Shown here piece by piece: positions 1 to 8,830 of a DNA stretch of 64,000 nt (positions are counted from its first letter, which is position 1; every line of letters starts with the position of its first letter). The stretch comes from Palsa-1033 sp963735455. Lineage in GTDB: Bacteria > Chloroflexota > Limnocylindria > Limnocylindrales > CSP1-4. The stretch spans positions 124,001-188,000 of the forward strand of contig CAVTKZ010000002.1 of NCBI GenBank assembly GCA_963735455.1, written 5' to 3'. The position numbers and the translations under genes are program-made. The notes below the pieces were generated by a model. The model was not told the origin of the DNA and ran no database searches. It saw only the letters and a list, made by a program, of their open reading frames with translations.

Positions 1-119
1 ATGACCGGCAGGAACTCACCGGCGCCGACCAGCGCCACGGACCCGGCCATCGGCCGAGTCTAGCGCGGCTTCCGGCGTTCGGTCCCCACGGGGCGTCGCG
101 GCCTTCCTTGCACGGGAGT

Positions 120-131
120 CGGAGCGCTCCG
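120..131. promoter_or_regulatory. 12-bp palindrome just before the first transporter
   Basis: CGGAGCGCTCCG is a perfect palindrome ending 14 bases before the GTG start at 146. Its core GGAGCGCTCC is the same as the core of the LacI/CebR-type box at 33897-33910. It could be an operator for the transporter, but a palindrome of this size can occur by chance in such GC-rich sequence. Confidence 0.25.
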
Positions 132-145
132 GCACACTGGCCGAC

Positions 146-1745
146 GTGAACTCCCGCCAGCGCTGGACGATGGTCGCCGCCGTCCTCGGCTCGTCGATCG
201 TCTTCCTCGACGGCACGATCGTGAACGTGGCCCTGCCGGCGATCGGCGAGAGCCTGCCCCACTCGATCTTCAGCGTCCTCGAAGGCCAGACCTACGTCAC
301 GAGCGGCTACCTGGCCACCCTCGCCGCGCTGCTGATCCTGGCCGGCGCCCTGTCCGACTTCTACGGCCGGCGGCGCGTCTTCGCGATCGGGCTGGCCGGC
401 TTCGGGCTGACCTCGGTCCTGTGCGGCCTGTCGCCGAGCCTCGAGCTGCTGGTCGTCTTCCGGGTCCTCCAGGGCGCGGCCGGGGCGCTGCTCGTGCCCT
501 GCTCGCTGTCGATCATCACGGCCACCTTCGACGGGCCGGCCCGCGGCCGGGCGTTCGGGATCTGGGCCGCGGCCACCTCGGCGACGTCGGTCCTCGGCCC
601 GACCATCGGCGGGCTGCTGATCCAGGCGATCAGCTGGCGGGTCGCCTTCCTGATCAACGTGCCGCTCGTCGTGCTCGCCCTGTACGCCACGATCACGCTA
701 CGTCAGCGAGAGCCGCGACGAGAACGCGACGGGCCGCTTCGACTGGCTCGGCGCGGTCGTCGTCGCCCTGGCCGTCGGCGGGCTGGCCTTCGGCGCGATC
801 CGCGGCCAGGCCCAGCAGTGGCGCGATCCGGTCTCGTTCGCGGCGCTGATCGATCGGGGCGATCGCCCTGGTCGCGTTCCCGATCCTGATGACCAGGCGG
901 GCCAACCCGCTCATCCCGCTGGGCCTGTTCCGGGTCCGGGCGCTTCGCGATGATCAACCTCTCGACGCTGCTGATCTACGGCGCGCTGTACGTGACCTTC
1001 GGCTTCCAGAGCCTGTTCCTGCAGGGCACCCTGGGCTACGCCGCGTTCGCCGCCGGCGCCGTGGGCCTGCCGACGGGCCTGATGCTGACCTTCCTCTCGA
1101 CCCGGATCGGGAGCCTGGCCGGGCGCCTCGGCGGCCGGCGCTTCCTGACCGCCGGGCCGCTGGTCATGGCCGCCGGCCTGCTCTGGCTGGGCCGGATCCC
1201 CTCGACGAGCGCGCCGTGGACCACCGGGCCGATCCCGCCGACCGACTACTGGATCGACGTCTTCCCCGGGATCATCCTGTTCGGCCTGGGGATCAGCATG
1301 GTCGTGGCGCCCTTGACCAGCACCCTGATGAGCTCGGTCCCGGTCTCCAACGCCGGGATCGCCTCGGCGATCAACAACGCGATCTCGCGGGTCGGCCAGC
1401 CGCTCCTGTCGGCGGTGATCTTCATCGTGATCACGGCCTCGTTCTACGGCTCGCTGGCGGCCAAGGTGCCCGGCCTCGACCCCAACGACCCGGCCCTGCG
1501 GGCCGCGGTCCAGCCGCTCAACCAGCCGCTGCGCGGGCACCGACCCGGCGATCGTCGCGGCGGCCCGCGAGGCGTCGACCGACGCCTATCGCGAGGCGGT
1601 CCTGGTCGGGGCGGTCCTGCTGCTCGGCGGGCGCCGTCGTCAACTTCGTCGGCCTCCGGCCGTCCTCGCCTGCCGGGCGCACGAGCGCGGTGGCGGCCGA
1701 TGGCCCGGCCGAGGTGCCGCCGAGGCTGCCGCGCCGCCGGGATGA
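146..1745 (+). pseudogene. DHA2-family MFS drug exporter, broken by about six frameshifts
   Basis: The pieces together give a 14-helix-type major facilitator of the EmrB/QacA (DHA2) group, an inner-membrane proton antiporter. The first stretch from GTG 146 has motif A (DFYGRRR) and the helices expected of the N-terminal half. The frame then moves near 699, 855, 945, 1530, 1627 and again around 1660-1720. Removing one G from a G-run at 855, 945, 1530 and 1627 restores the frame each time. The last frame ends with TGA 1743-1745, overlapping the ATG of the next gene by 4 nt as in an intact operon. That tidy ending suggests a functional gene with sequence errors; real decay is the alternative. 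Substrate unknown. Confidence 0.75.
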
Positions 1746-2493
1746 GCGGCTCGCGCGACTGGGACGCGGCGACCTACGACCGGATCGCCGACCCGATGAC
1801 CCGCTGGGGCGGGACGGTCCTCGAGCGGCTGCCGCTGCGCGGCGACGAGACCGTGCTCGACGCGGGCTGCGGCTCGGGCCGGGTGACCGAGCAGCTGGCC
1901 GCGGCGCTGCCCCGCGGCCGGGTGATCGCCCTCGACGGCTCGGCGGCGATGCTCGACGAGGCGCGGTAACGGCTGGCTCGCTTCGGCGAGCGGGTCGACT
2001 ATCGTCCTGGCCGACCTGCGTCGGCCGCTGCCCCTGGCCCAGCCGGTCGACGCGATCTTCTCGACGGCCACCTTCCACTGGCTGCCGGACCACCCGGCGT
2101 TGTTCCGCACCTGGCCGCCGTCCTGCGGCCGGGTGGCCGGCTGGTCGCCCAGTGCGGCGGGGCGGGCAACATCGCCTCGGTCGTGGCGGTCCTGGCCACG
2201 ATCGGCGACGGCTGGACCGGACCCTGGACGTTCGCCACGCCGAGCCGAGACCGAGGCGCGCCTGCGGGCCGCCGGCTTCACCGAGATCGACACGTGGCTG
2301 CAGGACGAGCCGACGCCCCTCGAGCCGGGGCCGGCGATCGAGGACTTCCTGCGCACGGTGATCCTGGGCGACCACCTCGCCCGGCTGCCCGAAGCCGAGC
2401 GCGAGCCGTTCGTGCAAGGCCGTCGCGGCGCGCCTGCCGCGGCCCGAGATCGACTACGTCCGGCTGAACATCAGCGCCCGACGAGGGAGTTGA
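1742..2493 (+). pseudogene. SAM-dependent methyltransferase, frameshifted
   Basis: Class I Rossmann methyltransferase resembling the trans-aconitate methyltransferase (Tam) group. The N-terminus DWDAATYDRIADPM, motif I (LDAGCGSGR) and an acidic motif II are clear, and FHWLPDHPALF plus a LRPGG loop follow in other frames. An in-frame TAA lies at 1967-1969, and indels near 2010 (extra base), 2115 (missing base), about 2245 and 2420 (extra bases) break the frame. The corrected C-terminus ends in an arginine pair before TGA 2491-2493. It is coupled to the upstream exporter by ATGA. Substrate unknown; a small acid or an exported compound is possible. Damage density matches the upstream gene, so low sequence quality at this end is likely. 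Confidence 0.7.
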
Positions 2494-2502
2494 GCGCCAG
2501 GT

Positions 2503-2841
2503 TCAGCTGGCGGAGTGGGTCCGGAAGCAGTCCGAGCAGTAGACCGGGCGGTCCATCCGGGGCTTGAACGGGACCTGGGCCTGGTTGCCGCACGATGAGC
2601 ACAGGACCGCGAAGTACTCCCGGGTCGGCCGGTCGCCGCGCTCGTAGCCGCGCGGGCCACCGATGTCGCGCAGGTCGTAGTCGGCTGACTCGCGGCCGGC
2701 TCGCCGGCTGGCCCGGCAGCTGCTGCAGCGCTTGGGATCCGAGACGAAGCCCTTCTGGGTGTAGAACTCCTGGTCCGCGGCGCTGTGGGTGAACTCGACG
2801 CCGCAGTCAACGCAGGTGAGAGTTCGATCGGCAAACGTCAT
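2503..2841 (-). CDS. zinc-ribbon protein of unknown role
   Basis: 112 residues. It begins LTCVDCGVEF and continues with a second pair (KRCSSCRASR), a third (VLCSSCGNQ) and a fourth (VYCSDCF): four CxxC knuckles, enough for two structural zinc sites. This is the layout of the small 'probable zinc-ribbon' proteins common in Chloroflexota and Actinomycetota, often guessed to bind nucleic acid; no catalytic motif is visible. The start at 2841 is chosen because GGAGG sits 8 bases upstream; an in-frame ATG at 2859 would lack a ribosome site. Single gene, divergent from the sbcD-like gene and convergent with the damaged methyltransferase. Confidence 0.8.
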   Translation of the reverse strand: MTFADRTLTCVDCGVEFTHSAADQEFYTQKGFVSDPKRCSSCRASRRAGRESADYDLRDIGGPRGYERGDRPTREYFAVLCSSCGNQAQVPFKPRMDRPVYCSDCFRTHSAS

Positions 2842-3068
2842 CGGGTCCTCCAGACTCATTGCTCGTGGCGTGGTCCCCGGACAGGGCGCGACGGAGGACG
2901 GAAGCGAGCCGGCGAGTCCTACGCAGGTGCCGCGCGATCCAGGTCCCGATGCCGAGGTCCCTGTCGGGGCACACCGGTGTTCGAGCCGCGAGGATACCAA
3001 AGGTTCCGGAATCCGGCTTCCCCCGAGTGCCATCGAACCTGTCACAATGCGGCTCGAAACTCGGGCTG

Positions 3069-3099
3069 GCGAGCGAGAGCAAGGGGGCTTCTCGCTCGC
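3069..3099. repeat. 10-bp perfect hairpin in the 2842-3175 intergenic gap
   Basis: GCGAGCGAGA at 3069-3078 and its exact complement at 3090-3099 enclose an 11-nt G-rich loop, 76 bases before the sbcD-like start. No T-run follows. It may be a leader hairpin or a protein site. The rest of the 334-bp gap shows no gene and no convincing -35/-10 pair. Confidence 0.4.
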
Positions 3100-3175
3100 G
3101 CCACTACCCGCCGCGGAGACCAGCCCGGGCCGCCTCGAGAACATCGAACCCGATCACGCTGGAGGCGCACCGGCG

Positions 3176-4270
3176 ATGCTTCGACTCCTGCAGACCTCGG
3201 ACGTGCACCTCGGCGCGCGAGCCGTGGACCTGGGCGAAGCGGCCGCCACCCTCCGCGACCGCCGGTTCGCGGCCTTCGAGCGGACGCTGGCCCTGGCCGT
3301 CTCGGAGAAGGTCAACCTGGTCCTGGTCGTGGGCGACCTGTTCGACTCGAACAACGTCACCCGGAGCCTGGTCAGCCGGGTGGCAGCCTCCCTGGCGACC
3401 CTGGCCAAGGCCGGGATCAGGACGGTGATCCTGCCCGGCGACCACGACCGGCTCGACGCCACGTCGGCCTACCGCGCCTTCGATCTGGCCGCCCTGGCCG
3501 GCGCGCCCGGCTCGGTGGTCATCCTGGATCCGTCGGCCGGCCCGGCCGGCGACCTGACCCTGGCCGATCTTGACCTGCGGATCAGCGCCCGCTTCCCGGC
3601 CGCCGACCTGCCCGACGACCGCTGGCGATTGGGCCTCGTCCACCGCTCGGTCCGGCCGCGCGACGACGAGATCGCCGGGGCCGGGGTGGACTACCTGGCC
3701 GTCGGCGGCCCGCACGAAGCGGCCTCGGGCACGGCCGCCGACGTGGCCTGGGGCGCGAGCGGCGCGCCGGACCTGGTCGACGCCGGGCGCGACCGGGCCG
3801 GCGAGGTCCTCCTGGTCCGCTTCGACGAGCGCGGCGATCGGCGGGCGGTGGCCGTCGAACGCCATCGGATCGGCACGACGCGCTTCGAGGCGATCAGCCT
3901 GGGCCTGGGCGCCTTCCCCAACGACGCGGCGTTGAGCGCGGCGATCGCCGCCCGGGCCGACGGTGGGGCCGGAGCGGACCTGATCCTCGACGTCCGGCTA
4001 ACCGGCGCCTGGCCCAATTCGCTCGAGGCCGATCCGGAGGCCCTGGAGGCCGGCCTGCGCTCGCACTTCCTCGGCCTGCGCGTCCACTCCGAGGCCAGCC
4101 CGGTCCTGACCGGCCCGGCCGCGCCGTCGGCGGAGACCGTCGCCGGCGCCTACATCCGGGACCTCGAGGCCCGGATCGCGACGCCGGTCGCCGGCGATCC
4201 GCCGGTCGACGAGCTGCGCGAGGCGCTCCGCCTCGGCCGGCGGCTCCTGCTCGAGCGCGGCGGCGCCTGA
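3176..4270 (+). CDS. SbcD/YhaO-like calcineurin-type metallophosphoesterase
   Basis: 364 residues; partner of the SMC-like ATPase that follows, by analogy with SbcD-SbcC, Mre11-Rad50 and YhaO-YhaN. Visible metal-site motifs: SDVHLG (residues 8-13), VVGDLFDSNN (about 55) and LPGDHDRLD (about 88; GDHD replaces the usual GNHD). The late GHxH motif of active SbcD is degenerate here: the region reads AVGGPHEA. It may therefore be a weak nuclease or have another substrate. GGAGG at 3161-3165 supports the ATG at 3176. The stop TGA overlaps the next ATG by one base (TGATG), so the two are translationally coupled. Confidence 0.85.
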   Translation: MLRLLQTSDVHLGARAVDLGEAAATLRDRRFAAFERTLALAVSEKVNLVLVVGDLFDSNNVTRSLVSRVAASLATLAKAGIRTVILPGDHDRLDATSAYRAFDLAALAGAPGSVVILDPSAGPAGDLTLADLDLRISARFPAADLPDDRWRLGLVHRSVRPRDDEIAGAGVDYLAVGGPHEAASGTAADVAWGASGAPDLVDAGRDRAGEVLLVRFDERGDRRAVAVERHRIGTTRFEAISLGLGAFPNDAALSAAIAARADGGAGADLILDVRLTGAWPNSLEADPEALEAGLRSHFLGLRVHSEASPVLTGPAAPSAETVAGAYIRDLEARIATPVAGDPPVDELREALRLGRRLLLERGGA

Positions 4271-6459
4271 TGGCCGCCTTCCGGATCGGCCGCGTCCGGC
4301 TGACCGACATCCGCCGCCACGCCGCCCTGGACATCTCGTTCGCCCCCGGCCTGACGGTCGTCAAGGGCCCCAATGAGGCGGGCAAGTCGAGCCTGGCCGA
4401 GGCGCTCGAGCTGGGCCTGACGCCGGCCGGCAGGGTGACCGCCGACGCGATCCGGACATGGGGCGTGGCAGCCGATGCCAGGCCGTCGATCACGATCGAC
4501 TTCAGCGTCGATGCCGATCCCGACACGAGCCACCAGCCACCGGTCCCGACAGCGCCCCACGCGGGCCGCCTGACCCGGACCTGGGCTCCCGGCGGGGTGA
4601 CCAGCAGCCTCCTGCTGGACGGGGCCACGATCAACGACCCGGCGGCGATCGATGCCCAGCTGCGGGCCCTGACCGGCCTGCCCAGCGCGGCGTTCTTCCG
4701 GGGCACCGCCATGGTCCGCCATGCCGAGCTCACGGCGCTCTCGACGGACAGCACGATTCGGGAGCGGCTGGCGGCCTCGATCACGGCCGCCGACCGGCGC
4801 ACGGCCGCGGCCCGCGCCGCGATCACGGCGACCCTGGCCGACCTCCAGGATCGGGGCGAGAACAATCCCGGCCGGGTGGGCGTCGCCGAGGCGGCCGTCA
4901 ACCGCTCGGCGACGCTGGTCGAGTCGGGCGACGCGGCGCTGGCCCGGCTGGCCACCGATCGGGCGACGGCGGTCACCGCGGAGGCCGCCCAGGCTGCGGC
5001 TGTGACGCACCTGGCCGAGCGCAAGGCCCTCCTCGAGCAGGCCCGCCAGGCCGAGAAGCTGACCGCCGAACGGGATGCCGCGGCGGACCGCGCCCATCGC
5101 TACGCCGAGGCGATCACGATCGCCCAAGAACTGGCCGGCCTCGCGACGAGCCACCCGTCGAGCGAGCCGCTGCCGATCCTGCGCCAGTCGGTCGGCCGGC
5201 TGGTGACCCTCGACGGCCGGATCAGTGAGCTGAAGCGGCTCCTCGAGGGCGAGGTCCAGGTCGAGTTCGAGGCGACGGCCCCCCTGCCGACCTGGCGGCT
5301 GCCGACGATCGTCGGCCTGCTGGCGATCCTGGCCGGGATCGGCCTGGCCGCCGCCGGGCTGCTGGTCGCGGGCCTGACCGTGCTCGTGGCCGCCGGGGCC
5401 GTGGTCGCCCTGGTCGGCCTGGTCCTGGTCATCTGGGCCCGGCGGCGGCGAAGCTCGGCGATGGGCGTCGATCGCTCCAAGCAGCTGGCCGACATCCAGA
5501 TCGACCGCCGCCTGCGGGGCCGCTCGCAGCTCGAGAACGAGCTGAAGGAAGCCGAGGGTGACTTCAGCCAGCAGCTGATCGGGATCAGCCAGCCCGACCT
5601 GGCCACGGCCCAGTCCGAGCTGGCCCTCGAGGAGGCCCACGTCGCCCGGATCGAGGAGCTCACCGCCCGACTCGAGAGCCTCGTCGGACGGGACGCGCCC
5701 GAGACCTTCCCCGCCAGCCGCGACTCGGCTCTGGCTGCCGCCGCCAACCGCTCGGCGGACCTGGCCAAGCTGCCCGACGAGGCCCGGGCCGAGGGCGCCG
5801 TGGCCCGGCTCGAGGCCGACATCGGCACGGCCGAGACGGCCCTCGAAGCGGCTCGCCAGGCGGCGGCCAGCAGCCGCGCGGCGGTCGAGGCCAACCCCGT
5901 CGATTCCGAGCAGACGACCGGCGAGGCCGAGCGCCTGGCGGTCTGGCAGGGCCAGCTGGCGCGCCTCCAGCGCCGGGTCCGGATCCACCAGGCGGCCCTG
6001 GCCGGGATCGACCGGGCGGAGGCGGCGACGACGGCCCTGACCACCCGGTACGTCGAGCGCCGGGTCAACGCCACGATCGGCCAGATGACCGGCGGCCGCT
6101 ATCGCCGGGTGGCGATCGACGACGGGACCCTGGCGGTCCGGGTCTTCTCCGCCGACCGAGGCGACTGGGTGCCGATCGAATCGGTCTCCGACGGCACGGC
6201 CGAGCAGGTCCTCCTGGCGGCCCGGATCGGGCTGGTCGGCTTCGTCACCGGCGGGCAGCTCCCGCCGCTCATCCTGGACGACCCGTTCGCCGGCTACGAC
6301 GACGTCCGGGCAACCCGCTCGTTCGACCTGCTCCGGCAGCTGTCGACCGGCCAGCAGATCATCTACCTCACCTCGTCGAGCCGCTTCGACCAGCACGGCA
6401 CGGCCGTGATCGAGCTGGCCGCGCCGACGGCCGTCGACGGAGCCGGCGGGCAGCCCTGA
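4270..6459 (+). CDS. YhaN/SbcC-like AAA ATPase with coiled coil and membrane segments
   Basis: 729 residues. Walker A GPNEAGKSS near residue 35, a long Ala/Glu/Arg-rich coiled coil on both sides of the middle, and Walker B LILDDPFAGYDD near 675. In the middle (about 350-395) are two hydrophobic stretches rich in Gly, Leu and Val, followed by WARRRR, i.e. two membrane helices. This matches YhaN-type proteins rather than soluble SbcC (over 1000 residues, zinc hook). I infer a membrane-tethered DNA-end or chromosome-handling ATPase working with the upstream phosphoesterase. The one-base overlap with that gene supports a complex. No zinc-hook CxxC is seen. Confidence 0.85.
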   Translation: MAAFRIGRVRLTDIRRHAALDISFAPGLTVVKGPNEAGKSSLAEALELGLTPAGRVTADAIRTWGVAADARPSITIDFSVDADPDTSHQPPVPTAPHAGRLTRTWAPGGVTSSLLLDGATINDPAAIDAQLRALTGLPSAAFFRGTAMVRHAELTALSTDSTIRERLAASITAADRRTAAARAAITATLADLQDRGENNPGRVGVAEAAVNRSATLVESGDAALARLATDRATAVTAEAAQAAAVTHLAERKALLEQARQAEKLTAERDAAADRAHRYAEAITIAQELAGLATSHPSSEPLPILRQSVGRLVTLDGRISELKRLLEGEVQVEFEATAPLPTWRLPTIVGLLAILAGIGLAAAGLLVAGLTVLVAAGAVVALVGLVLVIWARRRRSSAMGVDRSKQLADIQIDRRLRGRSQLENELKEAEGDFSQQLIGISQPDLATAQSELALEEAHVARIEELTARLESLVGRDAPETFPASRDSALAAAANRSADLAKLPDEARAEGAVARLEADIGTAETALEAARQAAASSRAAVEANPVDSEQTTGEAERLAVWQGQLARLQRRVRIHQAALAGIDRAEAATTALTTRYVERRVNATIGQMTGGRYRRVAIDDGTLAVRVFSADRGDWVPIESVSDGTAEQVLLAARIGLVGFVTGGQLPPLILDDPFAGYDDVRATRSFDLLRQLSTGQQIIYLTSSSRFDQHGTAVIELAAPTAVDGAGGQP

Positions 6460-6476
6460 GCGTCGTCTTCCTGGGG

Positions 6477-7283
6477 TTGCTGGCCGCCCTGAGCTGGGGG
6501 GCCGGCGATTTCGGCGGCGGGATCGCGGCTCGCCGCGGGCCGCTCCTGGGGATCGTCATCGTGACCCAGTTCGTGGGCGCCGGGCTGACCGTGCTGGTGG
6601 CCCTGGGCCGGGCGGAGGCGCTGCCACCGCCCTGGGAGATCGGCTGGGCCCTGCTCGCCGGGGTCTTCGGCGGCGTGGGCATCCTGGCCCTCTATCGCGG
6701 CCTGTCGACGGGCCGGATGGGCGTCGTTGCGCCGATCAGCGGGGTCCTGGCCGCGGCCATCCCGGTCGCCCTGGGGATGGTCCTCCAGGGGCTGCCCGGG
6801 CCGGCCCGGATCGTGGGCATGGTGCTGGCCCTGCTGGCCGTGGTCCTCGTCTCGCGAGCGGATGGCGGTGGCAGCCGGCGTGACGTGGGCCTGGGCCTGC
6901 TGGCCGGCTTCGGGATCGCGATCTTCAACGTCGCCGTGTCGCGCTTCGAGCCCGGCCAGGTCTTCGCGCCGCTGACGGTGGTCCGGGCCTCGGAGGGTTT
7001 GCTGTGCGTGGCCGTCGTCCTGGCCGGCCGCCGGCCGTGGCGGGTCGGCCGGCCCATCCTGCCCCTGGTGATCCTGGTCGGGGCCCTGGACATGGGCGGC
7101 AATGCCTTCTACATCCTCGCCACCCAGGCCGGCCGGCTCGACGTGGCCACGATCCTGTCGTCGCTCTACCCGGTCACGACGGTGATCCTGGCGACCGTGC
7201 TCCTGCGCGAGCGGATCGCCGGCAGCCACCTGATCGGTGTGCTCCTGGCGATCGTGGCGATCGTCCTGGTCGGCGTCGGCTGA
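6477..7283 (+). CDS. EamA/DMT-superfamily transporter
   Basis: 268 residues, about ten hydrophobic helices in two related halves, as in drug/metabolite transporters. The helix-1 signature LSWGAGDFGGG and the second-half motif PVTTVILATVLLRERI are typical EamA sequences. Substrate cannot be told. The start is doubtful: the first recognised codon is TTG 6477, but in-frame hydrophobic codons continue back to CTG 6456, overlapping the TGA of the ATPase gene, which would give the family's usual SVVFLGLLAALSWG opening. It follows the SMC-like gene directly, so it is probably co-transcribed, with no obvious functional link. Confidence 0.8.
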   Translation: MLAALSWGAGDFGGGIAARRGPLLGIVIVTQFVGAGLTVLVALGRAEALPPPWEIGWALLAGVFGGVGILALYRGLSTGRMGVVAPISGVLAAAIPVALGMVLQGLPGPARIVGMVLALLAVVLVSRADGGGSRRDVGLGLLAGFGIAIFNVAVSRFEPGQVFAPLTVVRASEGLLCVAVVLAGRRPWRVGRPILPLVILVGALDMGGNAFYILATQAGRLDVATILSSLYPVTTVILATVLLRERIAGSHLIGVLLAIVAIVLVGVG

Positions 7284-7302
7284 GCGCCGAGCGAGCTGCC
7301 GG

Positions 7303-8184
7303 TCAGGGCCAGGTGACGGTCATCGTCAGGGACGTCACCCCGAAGCCGTCGTCGAGGTTGGCCAGGGTGCCCTTGTAGGCCGTCCCGGCGGCCACCGCGA
7401 AGGTGCCGGTGGCATGCGGCGCGTTGCCGGTCGTGGCCAGGTCGTGGGCCGGCGTCGAGGCCGGCTCGACGAGCAGCGCGTAGTCGAAGGCGTGGCCGCC
7501 CCAGTCGCCCTTCAGGACCAGCGAGCCGGCGCGCGGGGTGGTCAGCTTGAACGTCGCCCCGTCATACGGGTACATCTTGCCGTCGAAGCGGCCGTTGGTC
7601 AGGGTCACCGCCGGGTGGAGGGTCCCGAAGGTCAGGCCGATGTCGAGGGTCGGCGCGTCGCTGCCGCTGCCGATCGCGGTGACCGTCCAGTTCGTCTTGG
7701 CCCGGGTCGTCGTGCCGGTCAGGGTCGCGCTCGGCCCGGTATGGCAGACGGCCGTCCCGCCGGCCGGCTTGAGGCAGGCGATCGTCCGCCCGTTGGCGGC
7801 CGTCGGCTTGAGGACCACGGTCACGCTGCCCGGACCCTCGGTCGTGAAGGCGAACGTCCGAGGCAGGCCGGTCAGGGTCCCCTTCTGGGCGTCGAGCTTC
7901 ATCGCCGTGAACGTGATCGTGGTCAGGTTGGCCTGCGCCGTCGGCGAGGGCAGCGGCGTCGGCGAGGCCGCCGGGACCGAGGCGACCGCCGAGGGAGCCG
8001 TGGACGGCAGGCCGCTCGCCGACGGGCTGGCCGACGGCCCGCTCGAGCTGCCGGCCGCGGTCGTCGGGCTGGGCAGGACGACCGGCGCCGGACCACCGGT
8101 GATCACGACGGCCGCGGTGATCCCGCCGAGGAGGGCCAGGACCACGGCCAGGATGATCGCGATCGTCTTCCAGCGGTCATTCAC
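7303..8184 (-). CDS. membrane-anchored surface protein, unknown function
   Basis: 293 residues. A short basic N-terminus (MNDRWK) leads into one membrane helix (residues 7-29), then a Ser/Pro/Ala/Thr linker to about residue 85, then a domain rich in Thr, Gly and Val that looks all-beta. Two cysteines sit close together in that domain (IACLKP and AVCHTG), perhaps a disulfide. I recognise no family. The architecture suggests an uncleaved signal-anchor protein displayed outside the membrane. GTG 8184 overlaps the TGA of the P-loop kinase gene by 4 nt, so it is translated as the second gene of a two-gene operon. Confidence 0.65.
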   Translation of the reverse strand: MNDRWKTIAIILAVVLALLGGITAAVVITGGPAPVVLPSPTTAAGSSSGPSASPSASGLPSTAPSAVASVPAASPTPLPSPTAQANLTTITFTAMKLDAQKGTLTGLPRTFAFTTEGPGSVTVVLKPTAANGRTIACLKPAGGTAVCHTGPSATLTGTTTRAKTNWTVTAIGSGSDAPTLDIGLTFGTLHPAVTLTNGRFDGKMYPYDGATFKLTTPRAGSLVLKGDWGGHAFDYALLVEPASTPAHDLATTGNAPHATGTFAVAAGTAYKGTLANLDDGFGVTSLTMTVTWP

Positions 8185-8795
8185 GGCAGGCGTCTCCTGT
8201 TCCGGCGAGGCAACGCCGATGGCGACAGCGTAGCGATCCCGGCCGGCTTCGTCAGCCGGATCATGACCGCCTCGACGGCGCCGGGATCGGCCAGGACGAC
8301 GAGCTGGGCCAGGCCCTCGGCCAGCAGCTCGCCCCGGTCCAGGGCCTGGCGCAGGGCCGCCTGCTGGCGCTGGACGGCCGCTTCGGGCACGATCCGCCCG
8401 GCCCGCCCGGCGTTCCGCCGCTGGACCAGCTCGACCGGCAGGTCGAGGACGATCCCGACGACGGGCCGGCCATGCTCGCGGGCCAGGAGGCGGAGGGGCC
8501 GCCGGGCCGACCCGCCGATATTGGTCGCATCGATGACCGTCAGCCGGCCGGCCGCCAGGCGCCGGCGAGCCCGGTCGTGGAGGATCCGGAAGGCGATCGG
8601 GCTGGCGGCCTGGTTGGCTGGATCGCCGCTCAGCTCGGCGCGCAGGGCGTCGGACGACAGGATCGCGTCGGCCGTGAAGAGACGGGCCGCGAGGGTGGTC
8701 TTGCCCGAGCCGGCCGGACCGACGAGCAGGACCAGGGCATCGCTGGGGATCTCGATCTCGTTGGTCTGCGGGCCGGCGGTCATCGGCGTGATCAT
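8181..8795 (-). CDS. P-loop kinase of the AAA_33 / polynucleotide-kinase-like family
   Basis: 204 residues from ATG 8795 (another ATG at 8783). Walker A GPAGSGKTT is near the N-terminus, followed by ILSSDALRAELSGD and VIDATNIGGSARRP, which match the substrate and second acidic motifs of T4 Pnk-like kinases and predicted phosphotransferases. The bacterial Pnkp kinase domain is similar but is normally fused to a phosphatase and ligase; here it stands alone. Substrate could be an RNA/DNA 5' end or a small alcohol. GAGGG lies just upstream of the start. Overlaps the downstream anchored protein by GTGA and is divergent from the MFS gene at 8831. Confidence 0.75.
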   Translation of the reverse strand: MITPMTAGPQTNEIEIPSDALVLLVGPAGSGKTTLAARLFTADAILSSDALRAELSGDPANQAASPIAFRILHDRARRRLAAGRLTVIDATNIGGSARRPLRLLAREHGRPVVGIVLDLPVELVQRRNAGRAGRIVPEAAVQRQQAALRQALDRGELLAEGLAQLVVLADPGAVEAVMIRLTKPAGIATLSPSALPRRNRRRLP

Positions 8796-8830
8796 GCCCC
8801 TCGCCCGGTGCTTCGGGTAGCCTTGGGTCG

